Of a DNA stretch of 64,000 nt, positions 18,498 to 29,098 are shown piece after piece. Positions within the stretch are counted from its first letter, which is position 1. Each line of letters opens with the position of its first letter. The position numbers were made by a program, and so were the translations under genes. This DNA comes from Andreprevotia chitinilytica DSM 18519 (GTDB taxonomy: Bacteria > Pseudomonadota > Gammaproteobacteria > Burkholderiales > Chitinibacteraceae): positions 62,001 to 126,000 of the forward strand of contig NZ_JONM01000001.1 of NCBI RefSeq assembly GCF_000711875.1, written 5' to 3'. The notes beneath the pieces were generated by a model, which saw only the letters and a list, made by a program, of their open reading frames with translations, made no database searches and had not been told where the DNA came from.

Positions 18498-19790
18498 ATG
18501 TTAGAGGCGTTGTTCAAACTCAAAGCGCATGGCACCGATGTAAAAACCGAAGTGCTGGCGGGGATCACTACCTTTCTGACGATGGCCTACATCGTCTTCG
18601 TCAACCCATCGATCTTGTCGATGACCGGCATGGATCAGCATGCGGTGTTCGTCGCGACCTGTCTGGCTGCGGCCTTGGGCACGGCGATCATGGGGCTGGT
18701 GGCCAATTACCCGATCGCGCTCGCGCCGGGCATGGGTTTGAATGCCTATTTCACCTTCTCCGTCGTCAAGGGCATGGGCGTGCCTTGGCAGGTGGCGCTG
18801 GGCGCGGTGTTCCTCTCTGGCGTGATCTTTCTGGTTGTGAGCTTGTTCAAGGTGCGGGAAGCCATCGTCAATGCCATCCCGCATTCGCTCAAGCTCGCGA
18901 TCTCGGCGGGCGTCGGTTTTTTCCTGGCGTTGATCGCGTTGAAGAGCGCCGGCGTCGTGGTCGGCTCGCCAGCAACGCTGGTCACGCTGGGGCCGTTGCA
19001 TGATCCGAAAGTGTTGCTGGCAATCTTTGGTTTCTTCCTGATCGTGGCGCTGGAATGCCGCCGCATTCATGGCTCGATCATCATCGGCATCCTGACCGTC
19101 ACCGCCATATCGATCGCCCTTGGCTTGAGCAAGTTCGAAGGCATCGTTTCCGCGCCGCCATCTTTGGCCCCTACCTTGTTCAAGATGGATCTGGCCGGGG
19201 CGTTGAACGCGGGTTTGGCTGGCGTCATTTTCGTGTTCTTCTTCGTGGATCTCTTCGATACCACCGGTACGCTGGTTGGCGTGGCACACCGCGCTGGCCT
19301 GCTCGACAAGGACGGCAAGTTGCCGCGCCTGAAGAAAGCGCTGCTGGCCGATTCGGTGGCCATTGCCGCAGGTGCCGCACTGGGTACATCGTCCACGACG
19401 GCTTATGTCGAATCGGCAGCCGGTACTGCGGTTGGCGGGCGCACGGGGCTGACGGCCGTGGTGGTTGCCATCCTGTTCCTGGCAGCACTCTGGTTTTCGC
19501 CGCTGGCAGGCTCCGTGCCGGCTTATGCGACCTCGCCGGCGTTGTGCTATGTCGCGGTGCTGATGGCGCGTGGCTTGGCCGAGATCGAATGGAACGATCT
19601 GACTGAGTCTGCACCGGCTGTGGTGACTGCATTAGCTATGCCATTTACCTTCTCGATTGCCGATGGCATTGCCTTTGGTTTCATCAGCTATGCTGCCATC
19701 AAGCTGCTGGCGGGCCGCTTCGCGGACTTGCGCCCGGCCGTGATCGTGATTGCCTTGCTGTGGGTCGTGAAGTTCGCCCTGTTCCCGTAA
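18498..19790 (+). CDS. NCS2-family purine permease (AzgA/GhxP-like)
   Basis: A 430-residue membrane transporter with about 12-14 helices. The N-terminal [19 protein letters not shown] and GMGLNAYF are hallmarks of the AzgA-like branch that takes up adenine, guanine or hypoxanthine by proton symport. Two purine phosphoribosyltransferase genes follow, so uptake and salvage form one functional block. The exact base preference cannot be decided from sequence. Confidence 0.92.
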   Translation: MLEALFKLKAHGTDVKTEVLAGITTFLTMAYIVFVNPSILSMTGMDQHAVFVATCLAAALGTAIMGLVANYPIALAPGMGLNAYFTFSVVKGMGVPWQVALGAVFLSGVIFLVVSLFKVREAIVNAIPHSLKLAISAGVGFFLALIALKSAGVVVGSPATLVTLGPLHDPKVLLAIFGFFLIVALECRRIHGSIIIGILTVTAISIALGLSKFEGIVSAPPSLAPTLFKMDLAGALNAGLAGVIFVFFFVDLFDTTGTLVGVAHRAGLLDKDGKLPRLKKALLADSVAIAAGAALGTSSTTAYVESAAGTAVGGRTGLTAVVVAILFLAALWFSPLAGSVPAYATSPALCYVAVLMARGLAEIEWNDLTESAPAVVTALAMPFTFSIADGIAFGFISYAAIKLLAGRFADLRPAVIVIALLWVVKFALFP

Positions 19791-19824
19791 TGTGTCACCG
19801 CAACCTGAAACAAGGCTAAACCGC

Positions 19825-20385
19825 ATGAGCAGCCCTTTGGATAGCCCGCTGGATCGCGACTACATCAAGCAGCACATCCGCACCGTGCCGGACTGGCCGC
19901 AGGCTGGCGTGATGTTTCGCGATATCACGCCGTTGCTGCAAAATCCGAAGACGTTCCGGGTGTTGGTGGATTTGTTCGTCCACCGTTACATGGATCAAAA
20001 ACTGGATATCGTCGCTGGTGTTGATGCGCGTGGTTTCATTCTCGGCGCGGTCGTGGCCTATGAGCTGAATCTCGGCTTTGTGCCCATCCGCAAGAAAGGC
20101 AAACTGCCATTCCTCACCGTGCAGGAAGAGTACGAACTCGAATACGGCTCGGCGACGGTGGAAATCCATACTGACGCCTGCAAGGCCGGTGACCGTGTGT
20201 TGCTGATTGACGACCTGATTGCGACTGGCGGTACGATGATCGCCGCCGCCAAGTTATTGACCCGGCTCGGCGCGACAGTCGTGGAAGCGGCTGTGATCGT
20301 TGATCTGCCCGAGCTTGGTGGCTCCAGACTGATTCGCGAACTGAATATTCCGTTGCATACCATCTGCGATTTCGCAGGACACTGA
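19825..20385 (+). CDS. apt: Adenine phosphoribosyltransferase
   Basis: A 186-residue salvage enzyme that makes AMP from adenine and PRPP. The PRPP-binding loop [14 protein letters not shown] and the flexible-loop region [10 protein letters not shown] are typical. The ATG at 19825 ([10 protein letters not shown]) is chosen over an in-frame upstream ATG only two bases after the permease stop, because it yields the normal length. It follows the purine permease by 34 bp. Confidence 0.94.
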   Translation: MSSPLDSPLDRDYIKQHIRTVPDWPQAGVMFRDITPLLQNPKTFRVLVDLFVHRYMDQKLDIVAGVDARGFILGAVVAYELNLGFVPIRKKGKLPFLTVQEEYELEYGSATVEIHTDACKAGDRVLLIDDLIATGGTMIAAAKLLTRLGATVVEAAVIVDLPELGGSRLIRELNIPLHTICDFAGH

Positions 20386-20430
20386 TTCCCACTCAACTTT
20401 TGCCCCGGCCCCGCAGGGGGAGTACTGACC

Positions 20431-20985
20431 ATGACACTAGAGCTACCTGAAGCCCGCACCATCATCGATAACGCCGATTGCTTGCACAGCGAGGCCGAAG
20501 TGCTCGCCGCGCTGGATCGCATGGCCGCAGCCATGACCGAGCGCCTCGCCCACAGCAACCCGATTGTCTACACCATCATGAACGGCGGCCTGATTGTCGC
20601 CGGTCATTTACTGCCCAAGCTCAGGTTTCCGCTGGAGTGTTCTTATTTGCACGCCACACGCTATCGGCATGAGACCAGCGGCGGCGCGCTCAACTGGAAA
20701 GTTGCGCCGACCGAAGAACTCAAAGGCCGCACTGTGGCGATCGTCGATGACATCCTCGATGAAGGCCACACGCTGGCTGCCGTGATCGAGTACTGCAAGA
20801 AACAGGGCGCTCGTGAGGTGCTGGTGGCCGTGCTGGTCGACAAGCAGCACGACCGCAAGGCACCGGGCGTGCGCGCCGATTTCGTCGGGCTGGAAGTCGA
20901 AGACCGCTTCCTGTTTGGTTGCGGCATGGATTATCAGGGTTACTGGCGCAACACCTTGGCGATCTACGCCGTCAAGGGGCTCTAG
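20431..20985 (+). CDS. hpt: Hypoxanthine-guanine phosphoribosyltransferase
   Basis: A 184-residue type I phosphoribosyltransferase with the PRPP motif IVDDILDEGHTLAAV. It belongs to the bacterial hypoxanthine/guanine group and should convert these bases to IMP and GMP. It starts after a GGGGGAG ribosome site, 45 bp downstream of apt, consistent with a purine salvage operon. Hypoxanthine versus guanine preference is unresolved. Confidence 0.88.
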   Translation: MTLELPEARTIIDNADCLHSEAEVLAALDRMAAAMTERLAHSNPIVYTIMNGGLIVAGHLLPKLRFPLECSYLHATRYRHETSGGALNWKVAPTEELKGRTVAIVDDILDEGHTLAAVIEYCKKQGAREVLVAVLVDKQHDRKAPGVRADFVGLEVEDRFLFGCGMDYQGYWRNTLAIYAVKGL

Positions 20986-21150
20986 AAAGCGGTTGTACGT
21001 GCGGCTTTGTGGTGGGTGACGAGGCGCATGTGCCGGGTAGCCGGCAGGGCATGAAAGCGATTCATGGCGACCGGGTTTACGCTGCAATGCGAAAAACGAC
21101 GGTCGCATGATAAAATGCGCGTCTTTCAGAGCCTTTACGGAAGCCGCGCC

Positions 21151-22398
21151 ATGTTCTCCAAGTCCGTCACCATCGCCCAATACGATCCCGATCTCGCCGC
21201 CGCCATTCAGGGCGAAGTCGTGCGTCAGCACGAACACATCGAGCTGATCGCCTCGGAAAACTACACCAGCCCGGCGGTGATGGAAGCGCAAGGTTCGCAA
21301 CTGACCAACAAGTACGCTGAAGGTTATCCGGGCAAGCGTTTCTACGGTGGCTGTGAGTATGTCGACGTGATCGAGCAACTCGCCATCGACCGCGTGAAGC
21401 AACTTTTCGGTGCTGAATACGCCAACGTGCAGCCGCACTCCGGCTCCCAAGCCAACCAGGCCGTGTACTTCTCCATCCTCAAGCCGGGTGACACCGTCAT
21501 GGGCATGAACCTTGGTCACGGTGGTCACCTCACCCACGGCTCGCCGGCCAACCTGTCCGGCAAGCTGTTCAACATCGTTCCCTACGGCCTGAACGACAAA
21601 GAAGAAATCGATTACGACGAAATGGAGCGCATCGCGCTGGAGGCCAAGCCGAAGCTGATCATCGGCGGCGCTTCTGCCTATGCCCTGCGTTTCGACTGGG
21701 CGCGCATGCGTGAAATCGCTGACAAGGTTGGCGCGTATTTCATGGTCGACATGGCCCACTACGCCGGTCTGGTTGCCGCAGGTGTTTACCCGAACCCGGT
21801 GCCGCACGCCCACTTCGTCACCTCGACCACCCACAAGACGCTGCGCGGCCCGCGCGGTGGTTTGATCCTGGCCAAGGCCGAGTTCGAAAAGAGCATCAAC
21901 TCCAACGTGTTCCCGACGCTGCAAGGCGGCCCGCTGATGCACGTGATCGCAGGCAAGGCCGTTGCGTTCAAGGAAGCACTGACGCCTGAGTTCAAGACCT
22001 ATCAGGAACAGGTGATCAAGAACGCCCAAGCCATGGCCAAGGCGCTGACCGAGCGTGGCCTGCGTATCATCTCCGGCCGTACCGAATCGCACGTGTTCCT
22101 GGTCGATCTGCGCCCGAAGGGCCTGACTGGCAAGGCTGCGGATGCGGTGCTGGGCAAGGCGCACATCACTGTCAACAAGAACGCCATCCCGAACGATCCG
22201 GAAAGCCCGTTCGTGACTTCCGGCATCCGTATCGGCAGCCCGGCGATCACCACGCGCGGCTTCAAGGAAGCGGAAGCGATCCAGGTCGCCAACCTGATTG
22301 CCGACGTGCTCGACAACCCGAACGACGAAGCCAATCTGGCTACCGTTGCTGAGAAAGTGAAGGCATTGACCGCTCGCTTCCCGGTCTACGGCGCTTGA
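21151..22398 (+). CDS. glyA: Serine hydroxymethyltransferase
   Basis: A 415-residue PLP enzyme interconverting serine and glycine with transfer of a one-carbon unit to tetrahydrofolate. The lysine segment [15 protein letters not shown] carries the cofactor lysine, and [14 protein letters not shown] is the N-terminal signature. The ATG at 21151 gives the standard length; the frame is open farther upstream but without family similarity. It precedes nrdR, as in many betaproteobacteria. Confidence 0.97.
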   Translation: MFSKSVTIAQYDPDLAAAIQGEVVRQHEHIELIASENYTSPAVMEAQGSQLTNKYAEGYPGKRFYGGCEYVDVIEQLAIDRVKQLFGAEYANVQPHSGSQANQAVYFSILKPGDTVMGMNLGHGGHLTHGSPANLSGKLFNIVPYGLNDKEEIDYDEMERIALEAKPKLIIGGASAYALRFDWARMREIADKVGAYFMVDMAHYAGLVAAGVYPNPVPHAHFVTSTTHKTLRGPRGGLILAKAEFEKSINSNVFPTLQGGPLMHVIAGKAVAFKEALTPEFKTYQEQVIKNAQAMAKALTERGLRIISGRTESHVFLVDLRPKGLTGKAADAVLGKAHITVNKNAIPNDPESPFVTSGIRIGSPAITTRGFKEAEAIQVANLIADVLDNPNDEANLATVAEKVKALTARFPVYGA

Positions 22399-22514
22399 TC
22401 TGAAAGGTGTTAGGCGTGAGGGGTGAGGCGTGAAAACGTCCGCCCCTCAAATCGTTTTTGGCCCATCTGGATTCGGCCCGCTCCCATCCACTTACTGCGA
22501 CGTCGCCAGCCATC

Positions 22515-22970
22515 ATGAAATGTCCATTCTGCGGTTCTCCCGATACTCAAGTCGTCGATTCGCGTGTTTCGGATGAAGGCGACGTAGTGCGCCGCCGCCG
22601 CCGTTGCGCGGTGTGCGACAAGCGTTTCACCACCTTCGAAACGGCGGAAGTACGGCTGCCGCAAGTGGTCAAGAACACCGGCCAGCGGGTCGAGTTCGAC
22701 CGCGACAAAATCCGCACCAGCTTCCAGCGTGCGCTGCACAAGCGCCCGGTGCCGACCCAGCTGGTGGATGAGGCAATCTCCCGCATCATCCAGAAAGTGC
22801 TCACGGTCGGCGATCGCGAAATCATGTCTCGCCAAGTGGGCGAAATGGTGATGAACGAACTGGCCAAGCTCGACAAGGTCGCCTATATCCGCTTCGCCTC
22901 GGTTTACCGCAGTTTCTCCGATGTTGACGACTTCCGTGACGTGATCCGCGAAGTCACCCGCAAGGAATGA
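22515..22970 (+). CDS. nrdR: Transcriptional repressor NrdR
   Basis: A 151-residue repressor of ribonucleotide reductase genes. It has an N-terminal zinc ribbon (CPFCG at residues 3-7 and CAVCD near residue 31) and an ATP-cone (residues 49-139) that senses ATP/dATP. The start [11 protein letters not shown] is invariant in the family. It stands at the head of the riboflavin block, a common arrangement. Confidence 0.97.
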   Translation: MKCPFCGSPDTQVVDSRVSDEGDVVRRRRRCAVCDKRFTTFETAEVRLPQVVKNTGQRVEFDRDKIRTSFQRALHKRPVPTQLVDEAISRIIQKVLTVGDREIMSRQVGEMVMNELAKLDKVAYIRFASVYRSFSDVDDFRDVIREVTRKE

Positions 22971-22972
22971 CC

Positions 22973-23680
22973 ATGCGCACACTTTGGGCAATTCGCCACC
23001 TCGCTTTCGAAGACCTCGGTAGTTTGGCTGCGCCATTGGCGGAACACGGCTATGCCATTCGTTATCTGGAAGCGGGCATCGATTCGCTAGCCGAGTTGGC
23101 CAACGCCGGTGATCACGATCTCTTGGTGGTGCTGGGCGGCCCGCTTGGTGTCTACGAAACCGACCTTTACCCGTGGCTGGCCGATGAAATTGCCGCAATC
23201 CGCCGCTGGCTGGAACAACGTCGGCCCGCGCTCGGCATCTGCCTGGGCTCGCAACTGATCGCCACGGCGTTGGGCGCAAAGGTGTACCCCGGCAGCAATG
23301 GCAAGGAAATCGGCTGGTATCCGCTCACGCTCTCCGACGCTGGCAAGGCATCGCCGGCACGTTTGCTGGGCGGTGAGCAGACTTCGATGCTGCACTGGCA
23401 TGGCGATACTTTTGATTTGCCGGAAGGCGCAACTTTGTTGGCGTCCAGTGCGGCTTATCCCAACCAAGCCTATGCCGTCGGCACCAACGTATTGGCATTC
23501 CAATGCCACCCGGAGTTCGATGAACGCCGCGCCGAGCAATGGTTGATCGGTCACGGTGGCGAATTGCAGGCCGCGGGCGTCGACATGGCCCAATTGCGCA
23601 TGCTCAGCCGCGAATATGGCCCGTCCTTGCGCCGGCAAACGGGAGCCTTTATCGCCGAATGGCTGGATACCCTGTCGTGA
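22973..23680 (+). CDS. Class I glutamine amidotransferase-like protein
   Basis: A 235-residue GATase1 protein. The nucleophile Cys is in GICLGSQL, and the His-Glu pair in FQCHPEFD, so a full Cys-His-Glu triad is present. It resembles the GuaA-type stand-alone glutaminase domains of unknown partner, sometimes annotated as GMP synthase-like. No synthetase domain is encoded here. It lies between nrdR and ribD with overlapping or nearly overlapping ends, so it is co-transcribed with riboflavin genes; a metabolic link is not established. An ATG at 22967 that overlaps the nrdR stop is an alternative start. Confidence 0.82.
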   Translation: MRTLWAIRHLAFEDLGSLAAPLAEHGYAIRYLEAGIDSLAELANAGDHDLLVVLGGPLGVYETDLYPWLADEIAAIRRWLEQRRPALGICLGSQLIATALGAKVYPGSNGKEIGWYPLTLSDAGKASPARLLGGEQTSMLHWHGDTFDLPEGATLLASSAAYPNQAYAVGTNVLAFQCHPEFDERRAEQWLIGHGGELQAAGVDMAQLRMLSREYGPSLRRQTGAFIAEWLDTLS

Positions 23681-24780
23681 GCACGCCGACCGATGCCGTC
23701 TGGATGCAGCGTGCATTGATGCTGGCCGCGCAAGGCCAATGCATGACCACGCCCAATCCGAGCGTCGGGTGTGTGTTGGTAAAAGACGGCGTTGTCGTTG
23801 GTGAAGGCCATAGCCAGAAAGCCGGCGGCCCCCACGCCGAAGTGATGGCGATGCGCATAGCTGGCGATGCTGCGCGGGGTGCAACCGCTTATGTCACGCT
23901 GGAGCCATGCAGCCATCACGGCCGCACCCCACCGTGCGCGGATGCGTTGATTGCGGCTGGCATTGCCCGTGTCGTGGTTGCGTTGCGCGATCCTAACCCG
24001 TTGGTGGCCGGGCAGGGCTTGGCCCGCTTGTCCGCCGCTGGCATCGAGGTTGAATCCGGTGTATTGCACGCAGCAGCGCTGGAGCATCACCGTGGTTTTC
24101 TCTCGCGCATGGTGCGTGGCCGGCCGTGGTTAAGGCTGAAGCTTGCGGCAAGTCTGGATGGCCGCAGCGCGTTGAAGAACGGACAATCTCAATGGATTAC
24201 CGGCCCGGCCGCGCGTGCCGATGTGCAGCAGTTGCGCGCTCGTTCCTGCGTCATGCTGACCGGTATCGGCACCGTACTTGCCGATGATCCGCAACTGACG
24301 GTGCGGGACTTCGACATTGGCCGCCAGCCATTGCGTGTGGTGGTCGATAGCGCTTTGCGCACGCCGCCAGCGGCGAAGCTGTTGCAGACGCCGGGCGTAT
24401 TGATTGTCGCCGCTGCAGACAGCGAGCGTCGTGCCGCGTTGGAGGCAGCCGGCGCAGAAGTCAACGTGCTGGCTGGCCCGGATGGTCGCGTTGATCTACC
24501 GGCCTTGCTGCTGGAGTTGGGGCGGCGTGGCATGAATGAAGTAACAGTCGAAGCAGGTGGTCAGCTCGCGGGTGCTGTGCTGCTGGCGGGGCTGGCTGAC
24601 GAGGTCGTGCTCTACCAAGCACCGGTATTGATCGGCGAAGGGCAGGGCATGGCGCAATTCAATTTGACTAGCCTGTCCGACAAGCTCACCCCGCAGGTGC
24701 TGGAGCGCCGTATGGTCGGCGCAGATGAACGCATCACCTTGCGCTTTACTGCTGTAAGCACGCTCGCTGGTGACGCCTGA
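23677..24780 (+). CDS. ribD: Bifunctional pyrimidine deaminase/reductase RibD
   Basis: A 367-residue enzyme for the second and third steps of riboflavin synthesis. The N-terminal deaminase has HAEVMA and the zinc motif PCSHHGRTPPC; the C-terminal reductase begins near LRLKLAASLDGRSA. The GTG at 23677 overlaps the stop of the amidotransferase (GTGA) and gives the E. coli length, so it is preferred to an in-frame ATG 15 bases upstream. Confidence 0.95.
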   Translation: MSTPTDAVWMQRALMLAAQGQCMTTPNPSVGCVLVKDGVVVGEGHSQKAGGPHAEVMAMRIAGDAARGATAYVTLEPCSHHGRTPPCADALIAAGIARVVVALRDPNPLVAGQGLARLSAAGIEVESGVLHAAALEHHRGFLSRMVRGRPWLRLKLAASLDGRSALKNGQSQWITGPAARADVQQLRARSCVMLTGIGTVLADDPQLTVRDFDIGRQPLRVVVDSALRTPPAAKLLQTPGVLIVAAADSERRAALEAAGAEVNVLAGPDGRVDLPALLLELGRRGMNEVTVEAGGQLAGAVLLAGLADEVVLYQAPVLIGEGQGMAQFNLTSLSDKLTPQVLERRMVGADERITLRFTAVSTLAGDA

Positions 24781-24885
24781 TGGCTGCAACCGGCCGCAAA
24801 CCCGCAGAAAACATGGGTCATCGAGCTTGAATCCGGGTGTCACGCCCCGATTTGCTCACGATCCCCGCCTGACAAGGAAGCATTG

Positions 24886-25500
24886 ATGTTTACCGGCATT
24901 GTCCAAGCGCTCGGCACCATTGAGCAGGTGAAACCTTTCCCCGGCGGCGTGCGCCTGACCGTGCATGCGCCAGAACTCGACTTCTCCGATATCGGATTGG
25001 GTGACAGCATTACCCACAACGGCGCTTGCATGACCGTGACCGAGCTGCTGCCGGGGTCGCGCTTTACCATCGATGTGTCGGACGAATCCCTGCGCTGCAC
25101 CGTCGGCCTCGATCGTGAAGGTGGTCGGGTCAATCTGGAAAAAGCGCTGCGCGTGAATGATCGGCTGGGCGGCCATCTGGTCTCCGGGCACGTGGATGGC
25201 ATCGGCGATGTGGTCGGTTTCGACCCGGTCGGCGATAACCGCGAACTGGTCGTGCGTGCGCCGAAAGCTTTGGCCAAGTATCTGGCGGTGAAGGGTTCAG
25301 TAGTCGTCAACGGCGTATCGCTCACCACCAACTTCGTGCGCGATGTGGCGGACGGCTGCGAGTTCTCCATCAATCTGATCCCGCATACGCTGCAAGTCAC
25401 GACATTGGGCGGTTTGGTCGTCGGCGGTCAGGTCAATCTGGAAATCGATCTGATCGCACGCTATGTCGAACGCATGGTCTCGCTGGAGTCCGCACAATGA
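24886..25500 (+). CDS. ribE: Riboflavin synthase, alpha subunit
   Basis: A 204-residue enzyme forming riboflavin from two molecules of 6,7-dimethyl-8-ribityllumazine. It shows the duplicated barrel: MFTGIVQALG starts the first half and VSGHVDGIGDV the second. A 105-bp gap separates it from ribD; I saw no FMN riboswitch there. Its stop overlaps the start of the next gene (ATGA). Confidence 0.95.
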   Translation: MFTGIVQALGTIEQVKPFPGGVRLTVHAPELDFSDIGLGDSITHNGACMTVTELLPGSRFTIDVSDESLRCTVGLDREGGRVNLEKALRVNDRLGGHLVSGHVDGIGDVVGFDPVGDNRELVVRAPKALAKYLAVKGSVVVNGVSLTTNFVRDVADGCEFSINLIPHTLQVTTLGGLVVGGQVNLEIDLIARYVERMVSLESAQ

Positions 25501-26609
25501 CCATTGCCATTTCCCCGATTCAAGACATCGTTGCTGACATTCGTGCCGGCAAGATGGTCATCCTCGTCGATGAGGAAGACCGTGAAAACGAAGGCGACCT
25601 GGTACTGGCGGCCGAGTTTGTCACCCCGGAAATCATCAACTTCATGGCCAAATACGGCCGTGGACTGATTTGCCTGACCTTGTCGGCCGAGCGCTGCAAG
25701 CAGCTCAACCTGCCGCTGATGGTGAGCCAGAACGGCTCCGGTCATGGCACCAATTTCACGGTATCGATCGAAGCGGCCGAAGGCGTCTCTACCGGCATTT
25801 CCGCGCACGACCGCGCGCTGACGATCAAGACCGCGGTGGCTTTCGATGCCAAGCCGGCCGATATCGTCTCCCCCGGCCACGTCTTCCCGCTGCTGGCCCA
25901 ACCCGGTGGCGTGCTGGTGCGCGCTGGCCATACCGAGGCGGGTTGCGATCTATCGATGCTGGCCGGTTTGCAGCCAGCGTCGGTCATCTGCGAAATCATG
26001 AACGACGACGGTACGATGGCGCGTTTGCCGCAGCTGCTTGAATTTGCTGCGGAACATAGGCTGAAGGTCGGTACAATCGCTGATCTGATCCACTATCGCA
26101 GCCAGACCGAATCCTTGGTCGAATGCGCCGGTCGTCGCAAGATTCAAACCTTTGCCGGCGAATTCGAGCTGGCTGTTTTCCGCGACAAGCTCTCCACGGC
26201 AACCCACCTGGCCTTGATCAAGGGCAAACCCAGCCCGGATACGGAAACGCTGGTGCGCGTGCATGAGCCGCTGTCGGTGATGGACTGGCTCGATCTGAGC
26301 CACACCGGTCACTCGTGGAGTGTGCCGGCCTCGCTGGAAGCGATCGCTAAAAACGGCAATGGCGTGATGGTACTGCTACATAGAGACGAGTCGGGCGCCG
26401 ATTTGCTCGCTCGCGCCTTACCGGAACTGAGCCTGGAAAAGCCCCGTAAATGGGATATGCGCACCTACGGGATCGGCGCGCAAATGTTGAAACATCTCGG
26501 CGTGGGCAAGATGCGTTTGCTGTCGCCGGAACGAAGAATCCCCAGCATGACCGGCTTCGGACTGGAAATCACCGGTTTCGAATGCCTTGAAAAAGGAAAA
26601 AAAGAATGA
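25497..26609 (+). CDS. ribB: 3,4-dihydroxy-2-butanone-4-phosphate synthase with degenerate GTP cyclohydrolase II domain (RibB-X)
   Basis: A 370-residue two-domain protein. Residues 1-205 are a complete RibB domain ([11 protein letters not shown], the GHTEAGCDL segment). Residues 206-370 align with RibA, but the zinc-binding CxxxFGSxxCDC motif of GTP cyclohydrolase II is absent, so this half should not open GTP. This RibB-X form is known in betaproteobacteria; a true RibA must be encoded elsewhere. It overlaps ribE and ribH by four bases each. Confidence 0.92.
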   Translation: MTIAISPIQDIVADIRAGKMVILVDEEDRENEGDLVLAAEFVTPEIINFMAKYGRGLICLTLSAERCKQLNLPLMVSQNGSGHGTNFTVSIEAAEGVSTGISAHDRALTIKTAVAFDAKPADIVSPGHVFPLLAQPGGVLVRAGHTEAGCDLSMLAGLQPASVICEIMNDDGTMARLPQLLEFAAEHRLKVGTIADLIHYRSQTESLVECAGRRKIQTFAGEFELAVFRDKLSTATHLALIKGKPSPDTETLVRVHEPLSVMDWLDLSHTGHSWSVPASLEAIAKNGNGVMVLLHRDESGADLLARALPELSLEKPRKWDMRTYGIGAQMLKHLGVGKMRLLSPERRIPSMTGFGLEITGFECLEKGKKE

Positions 26610-27085
26610 GCGGAACCCTGCCCGTGATCGAACCCGATATGAATGGCGAAGGCCTGCGTATTGCCATCGTAATGGCGCGCTTCAATACCCCCGTCTGTCA
26701 CGGCCTGCGCGATGCCTGCCTGGCTGAACTGGCCGAACTGGGCGTGGCTGAACAAGACCTGCTGTTCACCACCGTGCCGGGCGCGCTGGAGATCCCGCTG
26801 GTGCTGCAAACGCTGGCTGAATCCGGCGAATACGATGCCTTGATCGCGCTGGGTGCGATCATCCGCGGCGAGACTTACCACTTCGAGCTGGTCTCGAATG
26901 AATCCGGCGCTGGCGTGACCCGCGTTGGCCTGGACTACGGTATTCCGATCGCCAACGCCATTCTCACCACTGAAACCGACGAACAAGCCGAAGTCCGCAT
27001 GGTCGAGAAGGGCCAGGATGCGGCGCGTGTCGCGGTCGAAATGGCCAATCTGCAACGCAATCTGCAAGAGGCGCTGGAAGCATGA
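26606..27085 (+). CDS. ribH: 6,7-dimethyl-8-ribityllumazine synthase
   Basis: A 159-residue lumazine synthase, the step before riboflavin synthase. [12 protein letters not shown] and [14 protein letters not shown] hold the substrate-binding residues, including the conserved catalytic His. Start and stop both overlap neighbours (ATGA), so translation is probably coupled from ribB to nusB. Confidence 0.96.
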   Translation: MSGTLPVIEPDMNGEGLRIAIVMARFNTPVCHGLRDACLAELAELGVAEQDLLFTTVPGALEIPLVLQTLAESGEYDALIALGAIIRGETYHFELVSNESGAGVTRVGLDYGIPIANAILTTETDEQAEVRMVEKGQDAARVAVEMANLQRNLQEALEA

Positions 27086-27570
27086 GCGAGCAACAAACCC
27101 CGGCAGCCGGCAAACCGGCCAAGCCCAAGTCCGCCCGTCGCCGTGCGCGCGAATTCGCCGTGCAAGGCATCTACCAGTGGCAGTTGACGGGTGACACGGC
27201 CGGTACGATCGAGCGCAATCTGCGCGATAGCGAAACCTCGTTCACTCGCGCTGACGAAGCCTTGTTCCGGGCGATTCTGTTCGGTGTGCTGAAAGACGCT
27301 GCGGTGTTGAAGGAAGCGCTGATTCCGCACGTGGATCGTGATTTCGCCGAAGTCAGTCCGGTTGAAGCCGCCATCCTGTTTGCTGGCGCGTTCGAAATCA
27401 TCCAGATGCCGGAGACGCCATATCCGGTCATCGTCAACGAATCGATCGAGCTGGCCAAAACCTTCGGTGGTGCCGATGGCCATAAGTTCGTCAATGGCGT
27501 GCTGGATAAACTGGCCGCTGCCAAGCGCCCGGAAGAAATCGAAGCGATCCGCGCCAAGCGCCGCCACTGA
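27082..27570 (+). CDS. nusB: Transcription antitermination factor NusB
   Basis: A 162-residue helical protein of the NusB family, needed with NusE (S10) for rRNA antitermination. [17 protein letters not shown] and the C-terminal [17 protein letters not shown] are the diagnostic ends. It commonly follows ribH; here it overlaps it by four bases. Confidence 0.96.
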   Translation: MSEQQTPAAGKPAKPKSARRRAREFAVQGIYQWQLTGDTAGTIERNLRDSETSFTRADEALFRAILFGVLKDAAVLKEALIPHVDRDFAEVSPVEAAILFAGAFEIIQMPETPYPVIVNESIELAKTFGGADGHKFVNGVLDKLAAAKRPEEIEAIRAKRRH

Positions 27571-27594
27571 TTTCGCCTTGTTCAGTTCCGACTT

Positions 27595-28560
27595 GTGAAC
27601 GAATTCGAGCTAATTGCCCGATACTTTGCCCGGCCCCGCCTTAATCGGAGCGGCCGGGCTTTGCTTGGTGTGGGGGATGACTGCGCGCTGCTTGCTCCCA
27701 CGCCGGGCATGCAGCTCGCCATCTCAGCCGACATGCTGGTCGAAGGTCGGCACTTTTTTGCTGATGTCGACCCCCGCCGACTAGGCCATAAGGCGCTGGC
27801 GGTGAATCTTTCCGACCTCGCAGCCATGGGGGCCAAGCCCGCTTGGTGCACGTTATCGATAGCCTTGCCGGCCATTGATGAAGCGTGGGTGGCTGCGTTC
27901 TGCGATGGTTTCTTTGCGCTGGCTGACGAGCACGAGCTGGAATTGATCGGTGGAGATACGACGCGTGGTCCGTTGACGATTGCTGTGCAGATCGCCGGCG
28001 AAGTCCCCCCTGGTGCGGCTTTGCGCCGGGACGGCGGGCAGGCTGGCGATGATGTGTGGGTCTCAGGCTCGCTCGGCGCGGCCGCCGCAGCGGTGATGCA
28101 CCGTACTGGTCGGCTGGTGTTGAACGATGCCAAGCTTGCCGAATGCCTCGACCAGCTGGATTTGCCGACGCCACGCATTACGTTGGGTCTGGCACTGCGG
28201 GGTCTGGCAACTGCTGCGCTTGATCTCTCCGACGGGCTCGTGGGTGATCTCAACCACATTTGCGAACGTTCCAGATGTGGTGCCCAGCTGGACTGGCCCG
28301 CTGTACCAGTTCACTCTGCTTTGGCCGGTTTGCCTGAGCCGCTTCGGCAAGAAGCCGCACTGGCAGGTGGCGACGATTACGAGCTGTGCTTCAGCGCACC
28401 GGCCGCAAGACGGGATGTCTTGTCTACGTTGGCTGAGTCGCTGGGTTTGCCGCTAACCCGCATTGGTCGTTTGGTAACGGGGCAGGGTGTTTCTGTTTGC
28501 GATGCTGCCGGGCAGCTTATCCCACTCACCCATTCTGGTTTTGACCACTTCGCGGTCTGA
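27595..28560 (+). CDS. thiL: Thiamine-monophosphate kinase
   Basis: A 321-residue PurM/AIR-synthase superfamily kinase that phosphorylates thiamine monophosphate to thiamine diphosphate. The nucleotide/metal motifs GVGDDCALL and GGDTTRGP are present. The start is GTG at 27595. The nusB-thiL-pgpA order is conserved in many proteobacteria. Confidence 0.95.
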   Translation: MNEFELIARYFARPRLNRSGRALLGVGDDCALLAPTPGMQLAISADMLVEGRHFFADVDPRRLGHKALAVNLSDLAAMGAKPAWCTLSIALPAIDEAWVAAFCDGFFALADEHELELIGGDTTRGPLTIAVQIAGEVPPGAALRRDGGQAGDDVWVSGSLGAAAAAVMHRTGRLVLNDAKLAECLDQLDLPTPRITLGLALRGLATAALDLSDGLVGDLNHICERSRCGAQLDWPAVPVHSALAGLPEPLRQEAALAGGDDYELCFSAPAARRDVLSTLAESLGLPLTRIGRLVTGQGVSVCDAAGQLIPLTHSGFDHFAV

Positions 28561-28582
28561 ACACACAAAGATTTCCCTGCCC

Positions 28583-29065
28583 ATGCAACCTGACCGTCGT
28601 TTCCTGTTCTCCCATCCGGCTCATTTCATTGCCCTTGGTTTCGGCAGCGGCTTGCCGCGCAAGGCGCCCGGCACGTGGGGCACTTTGGCGGCCGTGCCCT
28701 TGTACGGCTTGCTCTCATTGGTACTCGGCCCGCAGCTGATCGCGCTGCTATGCATTCCGGTGTTTTTGCTGGGTTGGTGGGCGGCGGACAAAACCGGCAA
28801 GGACTTGGGCGTGCACGATCATGGCGGCATCGTCATCGATGAGATCGTCGCGATGTGGCTGGTGCTGGCATTTACGCCGATGACGTGGCTGGGTTGGGCG
28901 TTGGCGTTTGGCCTGTTCCGGCTGTTCGATATCTTCAAGCCGTGGCCGATTCGTTGGTTCGATCTGCGCGTGCCGGGCGGGTTTGGCGTCATGCTGGATG
29001 ACTTGCTGGCAGCGGGTTATGCGTTGATTGTGTTGCGTGCATTCATGCATTTCGGCTGGGTTTGA
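28583..29065 (+). CDS. pgpA: Phosphatidylglycerophosphatase A
   Basis: A 160-residue membrane phosphatase of phosphatidylglycerol synthesis. The family motifs GFGSGLPRKAPGTWGT near residue 17 and HDHGGIVIDEIVAMW near residue 76 are present, with about four membrane helices. The ATG at 28583 (MQPDRRFLFSHP) matches the family start. It ends the rib-nusB-thiL-pgpA run. Confidence 0.95.
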   Translation: MQPDRRFLFSHPAHFIALGFGSGLPRKAPGTWGTLAAVPLYGLLSLVLGPQLIALLCIPVFLLGWWAADKTGKDLGVHDHGGIVIDEIVAMWLVLAFTPMTWLGWALAFGLFRLFDIFKPWPIRWFDLRVPGGFGVMLDDLLAAGYALIVLRAFMHFGWV

Positions 29066-29098
29066 TTTCCGCCAAAACAGTGGCTTGTAAAGGCACTC

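Noticed and set aside
20608-22164. 518-codon open frame antisense to hpt and glyA
   Set aside because: It crosses two firmly identified genes and shows no recognisable domain.
22408-22437. GGCGTGAGGGGTGAGGCGTGA-like stretch after glyA
   Set aside because: Short, simple direct repeat; could be part of a dispersed family but nothing else in the window supports it.
24781-24885. FMN riboswitch ahead of ribE
   Set aside because: The gap is only 105 bp and lacks the conserved FMN aptamer blocks.
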